DNA of 64,000 bases, from positions 2,914,001 to 2,978,000 of the forward strand of contig NZ_CP133078.1 of the NCBI RefSeq assembly GCF_030908465.1. The letters are read 5' to 3'. The notes beneath the pieces were generated by a model. That model made no database searches and had not been told where the DNA came from. It saw only the letters and a program-made list of their open reading frames with translations. Positions 16,782-27,249 of this stretch are shown here, piece by piece. Position 1 is the first letter of the stretch. Every line of letters begins with the position of its first letter. A program made the position numbers and the translations under genes. This stretch comes from Anaerotignum sp. MB30-C6 (lineage in GTDB: Bacteria; Bacillota; Clostridia; Lachnospirales; Anaerotignaceae).

Positions 16782-19145
16782 TTACTGAGCACTGATAGTG
16801 TCAACAATAGACATTTTTTTAATCCGCTTAACAGGCCCTCTTACCGCAAGGATAACGGAAACAACAATAATGACCATGACGAGGCCAAGTTCCACTAATG
16901 GAACGCTCCACGCCATGCCCCAATGAAAAGTGACCATTTTTTGAAATAAAATTTTATTTAGCATGATACCCAAGGCACCTCCGCAGATAAAGCCCACCAC
17001 AGCATAAGTACAGGCTTCTGCGACAATCATCCTAGTAAGTTGGCCATCGCTCAAACCAATTGCACGGAAAGCGCCGTACTGCTTCATTCGTGCGGAAACG
17101 CTCATTGCAATACTGTTTACGATGTTGAATATGGTAATTAATGCGATAACGCACAAAAATCCATAAATAAACAATCCGAAGGAATAAAAGGTTCCCACGG
17201 CACTACGGTTTCCCAAGCGACTATCTGAAAAAGTATGTTTTGTGCCTACTGCTTTATGGATTGCATTAACATCTGCATCTGTGGCCTTTTTCGTCAGTTG
17301 CACATCAATAACGGTATAATCCCTTTGCTTTGTCAACTGGGTGAAGGTATCTTCAGAGCAGATGATTGTTCCTAAGTCACCCGCCTTATTGTCAAAGGGC
17401 GCATCTGAAAGCATTCCCACAATGGTTATCTTTTCTGACTGTCCATGGTAGTCTAACGTCACCACATCTCCAACTTGTACCGTATTCTCGGTGTCATAGA
17501 CAATTAACCCAGTACTGCTCTCTTTTTGGATACTCTCTAAAGAACCGTCAATGAGATACTTTTGGGCCCATTCAAGCTGATGCTCCTCATAGGAAACCAA
17601 ATCCACTGCCTCTACCTGTTCCCCGTGGGAGATAGGTATATTATTAGCAAACATACTTCCATAAGCCTTTTTCACTACGGGGTTTTCACGCAGCTCCTCT
17701 AAAATTTCCTTGTCAATGGAGCAGCTAGAATCTGCAGAGATGATTGAAATATCCGGCGACCAGGGTTGTATGGGTGTCACTGCATACTTCATAAAATCAA
17801 CGGTTACAGAAAAGGACAGAAATAATACAATGCTTAGGGAGAATGAACCAACCATTAGAATAAAGTTCTTCTTGCTGGATTTTGCATGGTGTATGCCCAA
17901 AGCTGTATCCACCCTGAATACCCTTGTATTCGCCGCCTTTTTCACTGGCTGCAAATTATTTGCATGACCTGATACAGCAGCAAGGGGCGAAACCTTTGAA
18001 GCCCGCTTCGCAGGGGAACGTGCGGCGAGAAGAACCGTTAAAATACCTATGAAAACTCCAGCTGCAATACTGGGAAGACTAACATCAAACTTAGGCATTG
18101 CACCAAAATAGGCAGGGCTCAGATAACGTAAAAGAAAGCATAAGAACCATATTACAACCACACCTGCCGCCACACCCGAGGGAATGGCGAATTTACACCA
18201 GCCCAAGGCCTCTTTATGTACCAGTGCCATGGTCTGCTTTGGCGTTGCACCGATACAACGTATCATGCCAAAAAACTGTGTTCGCTCCGCAATATTGCTG
18301 TTTAGACTGCTGGCAATCATGAGTATACCTGCCAACATCACCAGCACAAACAAAACCCCAGCAGTCCCATAGATCTGAAGCATAAAAAGATCTCCACTTT
18401 CGCCCATTAACCCCAGCAAAGTTGTGTTTTCCATAACCTGCTTTTCTGGCAAGCCAAACTGGGATTTTATTTGGGTAATAGAGTCTTGTATTTCAGCACT
18501 CTTCATAAACTTTATCAGAAGAAGGCGATTATAGTCAGCAGGTTCCCCTGCTTTGGCGCCAAGACGAAAAGAACGGAAGCTTTCTGTGGTTAGAAATATA
18601 CCATAGGAATCCTCCCGCATGATTTTGGGGGAACTTCTCATAAAGCCAGAAATGGTATACGTAAGGTCTGACCCTTGGGGGGTATGGATCACAATCTCCT
18701 CACCCAGCTCAAGGTTCAACATCTCCTTGGTATTTTCTGTGACGATGGCCTCGGTGCTTGTTTTAGGAAACACTCCTTCGATGATGGAATCCACCTGCAT
18801 TTGAGTGATAAAGCTCTCGTCACTTCCGCCAATAATAACACTTTTATCTGATAGGGTGTATCCCTCATCTCCATTATAATTAAATATATCGTACCACGTA
18901 GTGGCCTCCACATCGGGGCGATGGGAAATCAAGCTTGTGCCCTCATCGCTTATCCCGTGGACTCCCACGTGCCACGTCCCCTCATCCTTTTGTATCTGTA
19001 ACATCTGGCTACGTATAAACATATCAGCCATACCAAAGATAACTGTTACCAGAAATACCGCCAAAATAATACAAAATACAGACATTCTATTTTGCTTCTT
19101 GCGGATTTTTGCAGCAATGGAAACAAGATCAAGATAGCTTTTCAT
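16782..19145 (-). CDS. ABC transporter permease, FtsX/MacB type, duplicated
   Basis: A 787-residue membrane protein with two FtsX-like units. An N-terminal helix (SVFCIILAVFLVTVIFGMA) is followed by a large extracytoplasmic domain of about 200 residues, then three helices around residues 265-385. After a basic linker a second copy starts with FILMVGSFSLSIVLFLSFSV, has its own external domain and ends with three helices. MacB/LolC-class permeases of this kind move peptides, lipids or envelope stress signals and do not form a classical pore. The start at 19145 (GGGAGGG upstream) overlaps the ATPase gene by 17 bases. The neighbouring two-component genes suggest a sensing or resistance unit; the substrate is unknown. 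Confidence 0.88.
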   Translation of the reverse strand: MKSYLDLVSIAAKIRKKQNRMSVFCIILAVFLVTVIFGMADMFIRSQMLQIQKDEGTWHVGVHGISDEGTSLISHRPDVEATTWYDIFNYNGDEGYTLSDKSVIIGGSDESFITQMQVDSIIEGVFPKTSTEAIVTENTKEMLNLELGEEIVIHTPQGSDLTYTISGFMRSSPKIMREDSYGIFLTTESFRSFRLGAKAGEPADYNRLLLIKFMKSAEIQDSITQIKSQFGLPEKQVMENTTLLGLMGESGDLFMLQIYGTAGVLFVLVMLAGILMIASSLNSNIAERTQFFGMIRCIGATPKQTMALVHKEALGWCKFAIPSGVAAGVVVIWFLCFLLRYLSPAYFGAMPKFDVSLPSIAAGVFIGILTVLLAARSPAKRASKVSPLAAVSGHANNLQPVKKAANTRVFRVDTALGIHHAKSSKKNFILMVGSFSLSIVLFLSFSVTVDFMKYAVTPIQPWSPDISIISADSSCSIDKEILEELRENPVVKKAYGSMFANNIPISHGEQVEAVDLVSYEEHQLEWAQKYLIDGSLESIQKESSTGLIVYDTENTVQVGDVVTLDYHGQSEKITIVGMLSDAPFDNKAGDLGTIICSEDTFTQLTKQRDYTVIDVQLTKKATDADVNAIHKAVGTKHTFSDSRLGNRSAVGTFYSFGLFIYGFLCVIALITIFNIVNSIAMSVSARMKQYGAFRAIGLSDGQLTRMIVAEACTYAVVGFICGGALGIMLNKILFQKMVTFHWGMAWSVPLVELGLVMVIIVVSVILAVRGPVKRIKKMSIVDTISAQ

Positions 19146-19824
19146 TAGCTTTCCCTCCCAAATCCGTAAGCACTCCATCTGTTACACGCAACACACGATC
19201 CACCGAAGCCGTTAGGTTATTGTTATGGGTAATCATCAAAATCGTTTGCTGATACTGTCTTGCTGCCCTAGTCAAAAGCTCTATCACATCTTGACTGTTT
19301 TTCATATCAAGATTACCCGTAGGCTCATCGGCTAAAATCAATTTGGGTTTTGTAACTAAAGCACGGCCTATGGCCACACGCTGTTGCTGTCCCCCAGATA
19401 ATTGACTGGGCAAATGATGGCGGCGATTGGTAAGGCCTAATAAGTCCAATATCTCCTCTATGTCAGAAGCCTTAGGCTTTTGGTAATCCAAAAGAAGCGG
19501 GAACATTACATTTTGCTCAACGGTTAGCTCTGGCACAAGCTGAAAGGATTGAAACACAAAGCCAATATTACGTCGCCTAAAGATGGTACGTTCCTCCTCT
19601 TTCATGGAAAATAAGTTTTGCCCATCCATAAGGATGGTTCCCCAGGTGGGTGCATCTAAGGCACCGATGCAATTGAGCAATGTACTCTTGCCGGAACCAG
19701 ACTCCCCCACCACTGCTGTAAACTCACCTTTTTCCAAAGAAAAGGACACGCCTTTCAAAGCGTCAACCCTAACCTCTCCTTCACCATAGGTTTTGCATAA
19801 ATCTTCTACCTTTAATATCTCCAT
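19129..19824 (-). CDS. ABC transporter ATP-binding protein, MacB/LolD type
   Basis: A 231-residue ATPase that pairs with the FtsX-type permease encoded next. Walker [10 protein letters not shown] (residues 40-48), Q-loop in [18 protein letters not shown], signature [16 protein letters not shown], Walker [13 protein letters not shown] and the switch His in LMITHNN are all present, so it should be active. The GFVFQSFQL and DEPTGNLD blocks are typical of the MacB/LolD/BceA group. Confidence 0.93.
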   Translation of the reverse strand: MEILKVEDLCKTYGEGEVRVDALKGVSFSLEKGEFTAVVGESGSGKSTLLNCIGALDAPTWGTILMDGQNLFSMKEEERTIFRRRNIGFVFQSFQLVPELTVEQNVMFPLLLDYQKPKASDIEEILDLLGLTNRRHHLPSQLSGGQQQRVAIGRALVTKPKLILADEPTGNLDMKNSQDVIELLTRAARQYQQTILMITHNNNLTASVDRVLRVTDGVLTDLGGKANEKLS

Positions 19825-19887
19825 TCTCTTCGTACCTCCTTTCCTAAAAGACTATCAGCTGCAGCTTACAATTAGGTGAATGTAAGC

Positions 19888-21117
19888 TTACATTTCTGTA
19901 AGGAAGGAAAGGATGAAGGTGGTGCCCTCATTTTCCCTGCTTTGAACAGACAGATTACCACCTTGCCCCTCTACAATAGCTTTTACCAAAGGAAGCCCCA
20001 AACCCACGCCTTGCCTTTCTAACGAATGCTTGCTGCGATAAAACCGCTTAAAAATATGATGAATATCTTGAGGATTGATGCCCTGTCCATTGTCGGAAAT
20101 CTGTATTCTAGTCATAAATGGAGTTCGCTCCCATGAAATACGAATGATGCCACCAACTTCCGTATGATCCAAGGCATTTTTCACAAGGTTCCCGACTGCT
20201 TCCCCCGTCCACACTGAATCACAAATGAGCATTTCCAGAGGATCCCCCTGGAAAACAATCTCTTTCCCTTCTTTTTTTGCCCTTGTTGTCAGCTGGCTAA
20301 GGGAAGTAAGTACCAAATCGTAAATGTTTCGTTTCTTTTTTTCAAAAACAATGGTTCCCACATCTAATCGAGTGATTTTCAACATGGACTGGATGAGTTG
20401 CTCCATACGGTCTATAGACAATCCCGCCTTTAGTGAAAATTCCTTTACAACCCTTGGGTTGTCTCCTTCGTTTTGGATAATCTCTTGATACATGGCAAGG
20501 GCCGCTAAGGGTGTTTTAAGCTGATGAGAAATATCAGAAATTGTGTTTTTTAAAAACTCCTTTGACCGATACACTGCATCATTCTCTGACTGAAGCATGG
20601 TAGCAAGCTGTTCAATGGAGGTAAACATCTGATAAATTGTCCCCTCCTTTACTTGGGGGAGGCGCTGGGAATAATCACCACTACTATAATTATTAACAAT
20701 ACCGGCCGCCTGTTGGTAGAGCCGTTCTCTTTGCCAAAGGAAGTGTAGGACACCGCTCACAAGGAAAATCGACAGCAATACGCCTGCAAGGAAAAAGGAT
20801 TGCAGAGATACTCCTTGAAATTGGGTAGCGTAAGGTATAAAGGAAATAGGGCTATTTTTCGTAATGCCAAGTTGCGCTAAAAAATCCACCCCCGCTGTAC
20901 TACTTTGGGTGTTTGTAATTGCCGCTGCAATGACCTCCTTTGAAACCCCTTGCTCTAAAAGGGAGCTTGCTACGGCACTATCATGGGATAGAATCATCCT
21001 ACCGGCCGCCTTCGTTTGCCATCCGTGAAGCAGCACTCCCGTCAAAAGTAGCACCAGAATAAATATAAGGAGAAATAACCCCAAGTTTTGTACTTGTTTA
21101 TCTCGAAATGGACTCAT
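19888..21117 (-). CDS. Sensor histidine kinase
   Basis: A 409-residue membrane kinase. Helices at about residues 12-31 and 105-127 flank a short external sensor domain of about 70 residues. A HAMP-like linker, the H-box DISHQLKTPLAAL (phospho-acceptor His198), the N-box NLVKNALDHT and the G-boxes DNGQGI and GVGLGLPLVKAIV follow. The start at 21117 overlaps the regulator stop in an ATGA junction with GAGGGGTG upstream; a longer reading by six codons is possible. The cognate regulator and an ABC exporter are encoded on either side, so it likely senses that exporter's substrate or its activity. Confidence 0.93.
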   Translation of the reverse strand: MSPFRDKQVQNLGLFLLIFILVLLLTGVLLHGWQTKAAGRMILSHDSAVASSLLEQGVSKEVIAAAITNTQSSTAGVDFLAQLGITKNSPISFIPYATQFQGVSLQSFFLAGVLLSIFLVSGVLHFLWQRERLYQQAAGIVNNYSSGDYSQRLPQVKEGTIYQMFTSIEQLATMLQSENDAVYRSKEFLKNTISDISHQLKTPLAALAMYQEIIQNEGDNPRVVKEFSLKAGLSIDRMEQLIQSMLKITRLDVGTIVFEKKKRNIYDLVLTSLSQLTTRAKKEGKEIVFQGDPLEMLICDSVWTGEAVGNLVKNALDHTEVGGIIRISWERTPFMTRIQISDNGQGINPQDIHHIFKRFYRSKHSLERQGVGLGLPLVKAIVEGQGGNLSVQSRENEGTTFILSFLTEM

Positions 21118-21812
21118 TTCAACACCCCTCGCCACTGATATCCAAACCCTCTAACGGTAATCAAGTGCTTCGGGTGGGAAGGGTCAAATTCCACCTTCTC
21201 CCGTAATCGCCGCACGTACACGGACAAGGTGTTATCATCCACAAAATCCCCAGTGGAGTCCCATAATTCATTGAGTATGGTGGTTCGTGTCACAACCCGG
21301 CCTGCATTTCGCACCAATAAGCACAGCAGGCGATATTCCCCACTTGTCAATTCCAGTGCTTTCCCCCCTAGTAGCACACGGCTAGCCAAAAGGTCTATTT
21401 CTATATCTCCACAGCAAATTGAATTTGGAAGATTCTTACTCAACGAACCAGCCCTGCGTAGCAAGGCCCGAATGCGTGAGCAAAGTTCTCCTAGCTTAAA
21501 GGGCTTTGTGATATAATCGTCGCCACCACTGTCCAGACCTCTGATGATATTGACCTCCTCATCTGAAGCCGTTAAGAAAATGATGGGAATTATACTACTT
21601 TGGCTTCTAACCTTTTCACAAACTTCAAAACCTGTTCCATCAGGCAAAGTAACATCAAGAAGCAGCAAATCCAAATCATCGATACCCTTTAAACGAGCCA
21701 GTGCGTCCCTTACTGTACGTACAACCTCAACATCAAAGCCGTTTTTTTTCAGGGAATATTCTAGTCCGTCAATTAAGCTTACGTCGTCTTCTAATAGTAG
21801 TATCCTACTCAT
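21114..21812 (-). CDS. Response regulator, OmpR/PhoB family
   Basis: A 232-residue DNA-binding regulator. The receiver domain (residues 1-115) has acidic pocket EDD, phospho-acceptor Asp53 in LLLLDVTLPDG, Thr81 in FLTAS and Lys103 in DDYITKPF. The C-terminal winged helix (about 135-228) contains LTSGEYRLLCLLVRNAGRVV and the recognition segment DNTLSVYVRRLREKVE. First gene of a four-gene unit, with the kinase overlapping its stop by four bases. Confidence 0.95.
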   Translation of the reverse strand: MSRILLLEDDVSLIDGLEYSLKKNGFDVEVVRTVRDALARLKGIDDLDLLLLDVTLPDGTGFEVCEKVRSQSSIIPIIFLTASDEEVNIIRGLDSGGDDYITKPFKLGELCSRIRALLRRAGSLSKNLPNSICCGDIEIDLLASRVLLGGKALELTSGEYRLLCLLVRNAGRVVTRTTILNELWDSTGDFVDDNTLSVYVRRLREKVEFDPSHPKHLITVRGFGYQWRGVLK

Positions 21813-22004
21813 GTTGCCACCCTTTCTTCGTAAACCGAATGCCTTTTACACATTACCAACTCAACTTGTTTTTTGGGAACCAGCTTGCACCATATCAAAA
21901 TCTGGGGCTTTGAATTGAAAAGGGGAGCCCCTCTTTGTCATCATTATATTTCAATTCTTAGCTGGCTACAAGTTTCTTCCAGTATCTCATTCTAAAAAAA
22001 TATT

Positions 22005-22039
22005 GCAAAAAAAAGGCAGACAATTGTTGTCTGCCTTTT
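22005..22039 (-). terminator. Terminator after the SLH protein gene
   Basis: A perfect 13-bp stem (22011-22023 / 22027-22039) with a 3-base loop and a run of T on the minus-strand exit, 24 bases past the stop. Confidence 0.93.
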
Positions 22040-22062
22040 AGAATATCAAATTAAACTTCTTC

Positions 22063-25000
22063 CTAGGAAATAAACTCATGCTCCCAATAGGAATCAACTC
22101 TGTTCTGTCCCTGTACTTCCATATCAATGAATTTCATATAGAGATAACCAGCAATGTTGGTATTTTTATCCGACAAAGCATAAGGGAAGTAAATAACCGA
22201 GTTATTATAAACATTTGAGAATTTTACTGTGGCAGAGATCAATGCCCTTGTTCCATCGTCTGTACTTGCTGTTTTAAAAGAAATAACCTCAAGCCTTAGG
22301 TCTCCAGAATCATCTGTAGAATCAAGGCCAATTTCCAACCCCTCTTTAAAAGTATTAATATCAAGAGGTCTTAATGGTTGCCCTTCTTTTTCAATATAAA
22401 ACATAGGTTCAGAGAATGTTAGGGTTACCGTACCCCTATATGAACTTCCAGCATAAGAATTCCCATAGTTTGTGATTACTGTAGGTGTATCTAATGTAGG
22501 TCTGGTCTTATCCGCAGGAGTAATGTTCTCCACTTTAATCAGTGCCGAATCTCCACCGCCCACAGGGCTCTTGGCAACAGCATAGAAATTATAGTATACA
22601 TCTCTTTCGATATTGTAAATGGTTATGGTTGCTCTGGCTAAGCTGTCGCCCTTGGTAATTTTGGCAGTTGCAGAACCAGCATCAATAGGCCTGTAGGCAA
22701 TATTTTCTTCTATCTTTCGGATTAAACTGTAACCATTGGCTATAAGGGCTGCATCAGTTGGCATGGAGTTTTGGCTGAATACAATCCAGTCGATATCTGC
22801 CTCTTTATCAAGAGCCATCTCTATAATCGCTGAATTTTCTAGCCTATCACGAACAAATACGCTGTCTAGTTTAGGTGGTGCAACAGGCACTGTTCTAAAT
22901 GGCATTTCCACCATAGGTGATGATGTTGCCGCAGGGGTTCCCTTCAAGAAACAGTACATCACATAGTTTACTTCAGGCTTTAGCCCTTCAATTCTAAACT
23001 CATATTCTGTCTGCCCACTGACAACGTTGAAGCTACCATAAACCCCATCCTGCGGTTTGTATTTTCCGCTCATAATTCCGTCAGCGGTAGGATTTGAAAC
23101 AGTCCCTTCCCTTGCAATGAGGTAATAGAATGTTGCCTTTTTTGTTGTTTTCACAATTGGCCTTACAATGGTATCACCAATCTGTGTAACCCCAAGTTTG
23201 GGGTATCCAACTTCAAAAGCGGGAACAATGGTATCCGTAAAATAAACTTTTACGTTGAAATCCTTTGGATAATTCACAACAGTTACTTTGCCCTCGTTTA
23301 AGGCTTCAGTAAATCTTTCCGTTGGATTATCAGAAACAGGGCTAAGACCGGAAATACTACCTATAACGCACTTCACGCCAAAGTTAATTGTGCTTTCCCA
23401 CCCTTGTCTATCTGTTTCACCGTTAATAGATACAATCCTTATACCATATTCCGTCTGTTTCAAGTCTTTGAACTTATCGTATCTATAAGTCAATTCATCA
23501 TCCAAAATTTTATCTTTGATATTTTGAAGAGAAATAGACTTGTCCTTCTCAACAATCACAACACTTTCGCCAGTGGCAGACGTAACCTTGGTGAAAGTTG
23601 CACTTCCCAAAGGTTTTTCGTAAACTTCAAAGCCTACTTTTTCACTGCTTTGGAATATAATATCATAAAAAATATTATCGTTTGTTTCAGAAATCTGAGG
23701 GATTAACTCAAAAGACATATCCATGCCCACTGCTGAAATTGTTTCCAGAATTTCCACCATTGGTGCAACAGTGCTGAAAGAAGGCAATAGGGTTTTTTCA
23801 TCCATTCTATTTCCCGAGGTGTCTGCGATTTTATTCAGTTCAAACTCATATGTGTTTGCACTATTTAGGCTTAGAATCCCCTTAGGGAAGGTAACCACGG
23901 TAGCCCCATCCACATCCTCAACAAGCACTTTTGTGAAGTCTATGTCTATGGCTGGCCTTCTAAGAGCAGATAAATCGTAGAGGGCAATGTTTTGCCCCAA
24001 ATCCCCTTTGTCAATGGCGGATAATTTTTTCTTTGTTGCGTTATCCACAACCTCTTCACTAAACCTAATGCGAATTTCACTACCTGCTACCACATCACCA
24101 CTAATGGTTTCTTCAAATTCTAATGTAGCCTTAGGTGCTGTAAAGTCCGCCGTTTTTATATCCATATATACAACATTGGAAATATTGTTAAATTTATCCT
24201 TTGCTACAATGAAAAGGTCATAGGGTGTTTCTGGTGTTAAACCAGTTAAGCTAATTTTACCTTCCACGTTTTGTTTGGCATTGATCTTACCACTTTTGAT
24301 ACCACTATTGCCAAGAACAACCTGATTTTTCGCTTCATCAGAATCTAAAGCAGGCTTCTCCGTGCTGGGAGGAACGGGCAATGGGAATGTATCACTTTTT
24401 TTACACAAAACATAATGAATGGTTGCATCTTCATCCACTTTAACCTTAACATCTATGGACTTATCCCCAACCTTATCTAGCACAGGGTATCCATTAGCAA
24501 AAATAGGTGCAGATAAATCTGCTGTTTGGAAATTAATTTTTGAAATTTCCGAATCTGTGAGGCCATCGGAAACAAGAATATAGAACTCATACTCGGTGAA
24601 CTCTTTCAAGTTGTCTACCGTTAAAATCAGTTCCTCATTTTTCTTACATTCTTCAACGATACCTTTATTTGTTGCACCAGATACGGTTTGTGTTTTCAAA
24701 TTATTGGCATTTGGCGCAACACTGCTCTTTGGCAATACTGCCCAGTAAGCCTTACAATTTTTTGTTACATTAATCGCCATATCCGCAGAAAAATTCTTTA
24801 CTGTACGTATCTGTGGGTACTCTTCAATGAAATCAGGCTTTGCTTCAATTGTAATCTTTTTGATTTCTGAAAAGTTGCCACTTTTGTCTTGAGCAACGAG
24901 ATAAACATCATACTCTTCTTCAGGCTTAAGCCCTGAAAATTTAATATTGGTAGGTGTGTCGCCTTTCAAGTTTGAGGACTTGCCGCTCTTTTCGGCACCC

Positions 25001-27249
25001 TTACCTTTCACAATCTGTTGTTTTGCTTCTTCTGAAGTAATGACAGGAGGCTCTACATTTGCCTGCTCTTGCACAGGGAATGGTGTTCCCCCAAGGTAAA
25101 TTGCATAGTAAACCAGGCCTTCCTCATTTAAACTAACGCCAATCTCCGCACTATTTTTTTCAGAAGATGTGATTTTTGGGTAACCCAAGTTAAACTGAGG
25201 GGGTGTGGCATCCTTTGTGGTAAATTGAAGCTTTGTCACTGAGGACTCGTTAGATCCATCAGATAACAGAATATAGCAGTCATAGCTGTTTAATTCCTTA
25301 AGACCTACTACTTGAAGGGTATCCCCCTCAAAGCGCTTACAATCTTCTTCCACACCATTTTTCACTGTACCATAAAGCTTCTGGGATTTTAGAGCTCTGC
25401 TGTCAGGTGCTGGACGTCCCTTTTCGTATACCGCCCAATATAAGTCACTATCTTTATTGGCAACATACTCCAGGGTAGCCGATACATCAGCAACATCCTT
25501 AACCCTAGGATAACCGGACATAAAGCCAGCCTTACTATTGTCTAATGTAGAAAAATAGTCTGTTTCCCTATCACTTCTGTCATCTCGATCATCTACCAAC
25601 ACGGCAGATAAAATATAGTCACTTTCTTGTTCCAAACCAGTCATCTTCGCTGTATATTCTTTTTGTGAATCTACTTTTAAAGTACCAGATTTTTTAACCT
25701 CTGAGTTATACTTTCCAGGGCTAATAATTTCATCTTTGCTGGGTCTGCCGTTTTCATGATAGGTGACTGCCCAATAAATTGTGCCCGGTTTGTTGACTTT
25801 AAACTTAGCTACTGCTTCCGTAGGGCCAATTTCATCTACTTCAGGATAATCAGCTAAAATTCTAGGAGAATCAGAAGCTTCCTCCGCATCCTTGCTGGTC
25901 ATATCCTTTCCGTTGATATTGGCAGTTAAGCCCGGTCTGATTTCTATTTCGTCAGGAAGCATGGAAACCTCGCTGCCTGGCGCGTTCACCTTTAGGTAAT
26001 CAATTTCCCCACGCCCTGAAACCTCAATGCCCACATCCAAGTACAGTTTATCCACAAAGGTGTCTGTATCTAAAAACACCTTGCTATCTACTGCTTCTTC
26101 ATCCACGATAAGGGTTTGGATGGTTTCTTTATCTAGATACAAATAATTTTCAGGCCCCTTTACCGTCACTTCATCAAACAAACCTGATAAGTGCAGTTCT
26201 GTTTTCTTAGGTCCATCCAACTCGACTTTTTTAAACCCGCCGCCACGGCTTGCCAATTCCTCCAAATAAGCGCTTGACTTGATTTTGGCTTTATCCACAA
26301 TGGTGTTCCCGTTTAGCTTAATGGATTTAATGTTTTTGCTTGTCCCATCTACAATCAGGTTCGTAATGGTACTGTCTTGGAAGGTAATACTGCTCTTACC
26401 AGCATAGCTTTCTCCTGTACCGCTAACAATAACATCCCCCAAAACATGAACGTTTTCAAAATATGTATGACCTAAGCCAACCCCTTCGGTAATATAAAGA
26501 TCCCCTTTGATAATGGTATCTTTTAACGTAACGCCAGAGGAGGCAATGGTCACATTTCCTTCTTGGGTTCCTAAATATTTTGTTCCGGAGGTGTTAATCA
26601 GCTCCCCAACCGCATCGGAGAGCACCTTAGCAACTTCCCCTCTTGTTATGTAGTTTTTGGGCTTAAAGCTCTTATCTTTATATCCGGAAATATAACCTTT
26701 ATCCGTAGCCGAATTTACATACCCCCGACTCCAGCTAGAAATCGCCTTGCCGTCTATAAAAGAATCCTGCACACCAGGAGCTTCTTCTATTTTTAAGTTT
26801 CTGCCCAATAAGGCAACGGCCTGTTCTCTGGTCAAATTCCCCTTAGCGTTTGCCGTGCTTTTACCATCACCTGAAAAATATCCCTGGTTGTATGCAATGG
26901 CAATATCATCGGCATACCACTCAGACCCCTTAACGTCTTTAAAGGGGTTTTTACCAGCCTTATTGTAGCGAAAAGTTCTATTTATAATAGAGATGAATTC
27001 CGCTCTTGTAATAGGCTTATCAGGATGCATATTCCCATTTTTATCCCCACTCATCAGCCCTCTACTATTCAGGTTACGCATAAACGGTTCGGCCCAGTGG
27101 TTTTCAACTCCCATGTTAAAGGAAGCGGCGTAGGCACTTTCTGTATGTATAAAACATAAATCTGCCGAAATGATTGCACTCACTAAAGCAAAAGCCGTAG
27201 CCTTCTTCAGTTTGTTCAGCATTGACTTTTTAAACTGCATCATCCTCAT
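22063..27249 (-). CDS. Giant modular S-layer-homology surface protein
   Basis: A 1728-residue secreted protein bound to the cell wall. A basic, hydrophobic signal peptide ends near AYA at about residue 42. Three SLH domains follow (about 45-90, 100-150, 160-215; cues NHWAEPFMRNLNSRGLMSG and ITRAEF, EWYADDIAIAYNQGYFSG, SWSRGYVNSATDKGYISG). Residues 220-450 look like a beta-solenoid. From about 460 there are FN3-like modules of roughly 110 residues, each opening near a (G/D)YP motif (about 467, 580, 690, 811, 920, 1349), with a more diverged one near 1459 (PPKLDS) and YW/YY about 30 residues later. Ig-like domains lie at about 1030-1170 and 1590-1720 (TLTFSEPMF). The start overlaps pilZ by 20 bases; ATG 27249, 27243 and 27240 are all possible. 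Probably an adhesin or matrix protein; the ligand is unknown. Confidence 0.88.
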   Translation of the reverse strand: MRMMQFKKSMLNKLKKATAFALVSAIISADLCFIHTESAYAASFNMGVENHWAEPFMRNLNSRGLMSGDKNGNMHPDKPITRAEFISIINRTFRYNKAGKNPFKDVKGSEWYADDIAIAYNQGYFSGDGKSTANAKGNLTREQAVALLGRNLKIEEAPGVQDSFIDGKAISSWSRGYVNSATDKGYISGYKDKSFKPKNYITRGEVAKVLSDAVGELINTSGTKYLGTQEGNVTIASSGVTLKDTIIKGDLYITEGVGLGHTYFENVHVLGDVIVSGTGESYAGKSSITFQDSTITNLIVDGTSKNIKSIKLNGNTIVDKAKIKSSAYLEELASRGGGFKKVELDGPKKTELHLSGLFDEVTVKGPENYLYLDKETIQTLIVDEEAVDSKVFLDTDTFVDKLYLDVGIEVSGRGEIDYLKVNAPGSEVSMLPDEIEIRPGLTANINGKDMTSKDAEEASDSPRILADYPEVDEIGPTEAVAKFKVNKPGTIYWAVTYHENGRPSKDEIISPGKYNSEVKKSGTLKVDSQKEYTAKMTGLEQESDYILSAVLVDDRDDRSDRETDYFSTLDNSKAGFMSGYPRVKDVADVSATLEYVANKDSDLYWAVYEKGRPAPDSRALKSQKLYGTVKNGVEEDCKRFEGDTLQVVGLKELNSYDCYILLSDGSNESSVTKLQFTTKDATPPQFNLGYPKITSSEKNSAEIGVSLNEEGLVYYAIYLGGTPFPVQEQANVEPPVITSEEAKQQIVKGKGAEKSGKSSNLKGDTPTNIKFSGLKPEEEYDVYLVAQDKSGNFSEIKKITIEAKPDFIEEYPQIRTVKNFSADMAINVTKNCKAYWAVLPKSSVAPNANNLKTQTVSGATNKGIVEECKKNEELILTVDNLKEFTEYEFYILVSDGLTDSEISKINFQTADLSAPIFANGYPVLDKVGDKSIDVKVKVDEDATIHYVLCKKSDTFPLPVPPSTEKPALDSDEAKNQVVLGNSGIKSGKINAKQNVEGKISLTGLTPETPYDLFIVAKDKFNNISNVVYMDIKTADFTAPKATLEFEETISGDVVAGSEIRIRFSEEVVDNATKKKLSAIDKGDLGQNIALYDLSALRRPAIDIDFTKVLVEDVDGATVVTFPKGILSLNSANTYEFELNKIADTSGNRMDEKTLLPSFSTVAPMVEILETISAVGMDMSFELIPQISETNDNIFYDIIFQSSEKVGFEVYEKPLGSATFTKVTSATGESVVIVEKDKSISLQNIKDKILDDELTYRYDKFKDLKQTEYGIRIVSINGETDRQGWESTINFGVKCVIGSISGLSPVSDNPTERFTEALNEGKVTVVNYPKDFNVKVYFTDTIVPAFEVGYPKLGVTQIGDTIVRPIVKTTKKATFYYLIAREGTVSNPTADGIMSGKYKPQDGVYGSFNVVSGQTEYEFRIEGLKPEVNYVMYCFLKGTPAATSSPMVEMPFRTVPVAPPKLDSVFVRDRLENSAIIEMALDKEADIDWIVFSQNSMPTDAALIANGYSLIRKIEENIAYRPIDAGSATAKITKGDSLARATITIYNIERDVYYNFYAVAKSPVGGGDSALIKVENITPADKTRPTLDTPTVITNYGNSYAGSSYRGTVTLTFSEPMFYIEKEGQPLRPLDINTFKEGLEIGLDSTDDSGDLRLEVISFKTASTDDGTRALISATVKFSNVYNNSVIYFPYALSDKNTNIAGYLYMKFIDMEVQGQNRVDSYWEHEFIS

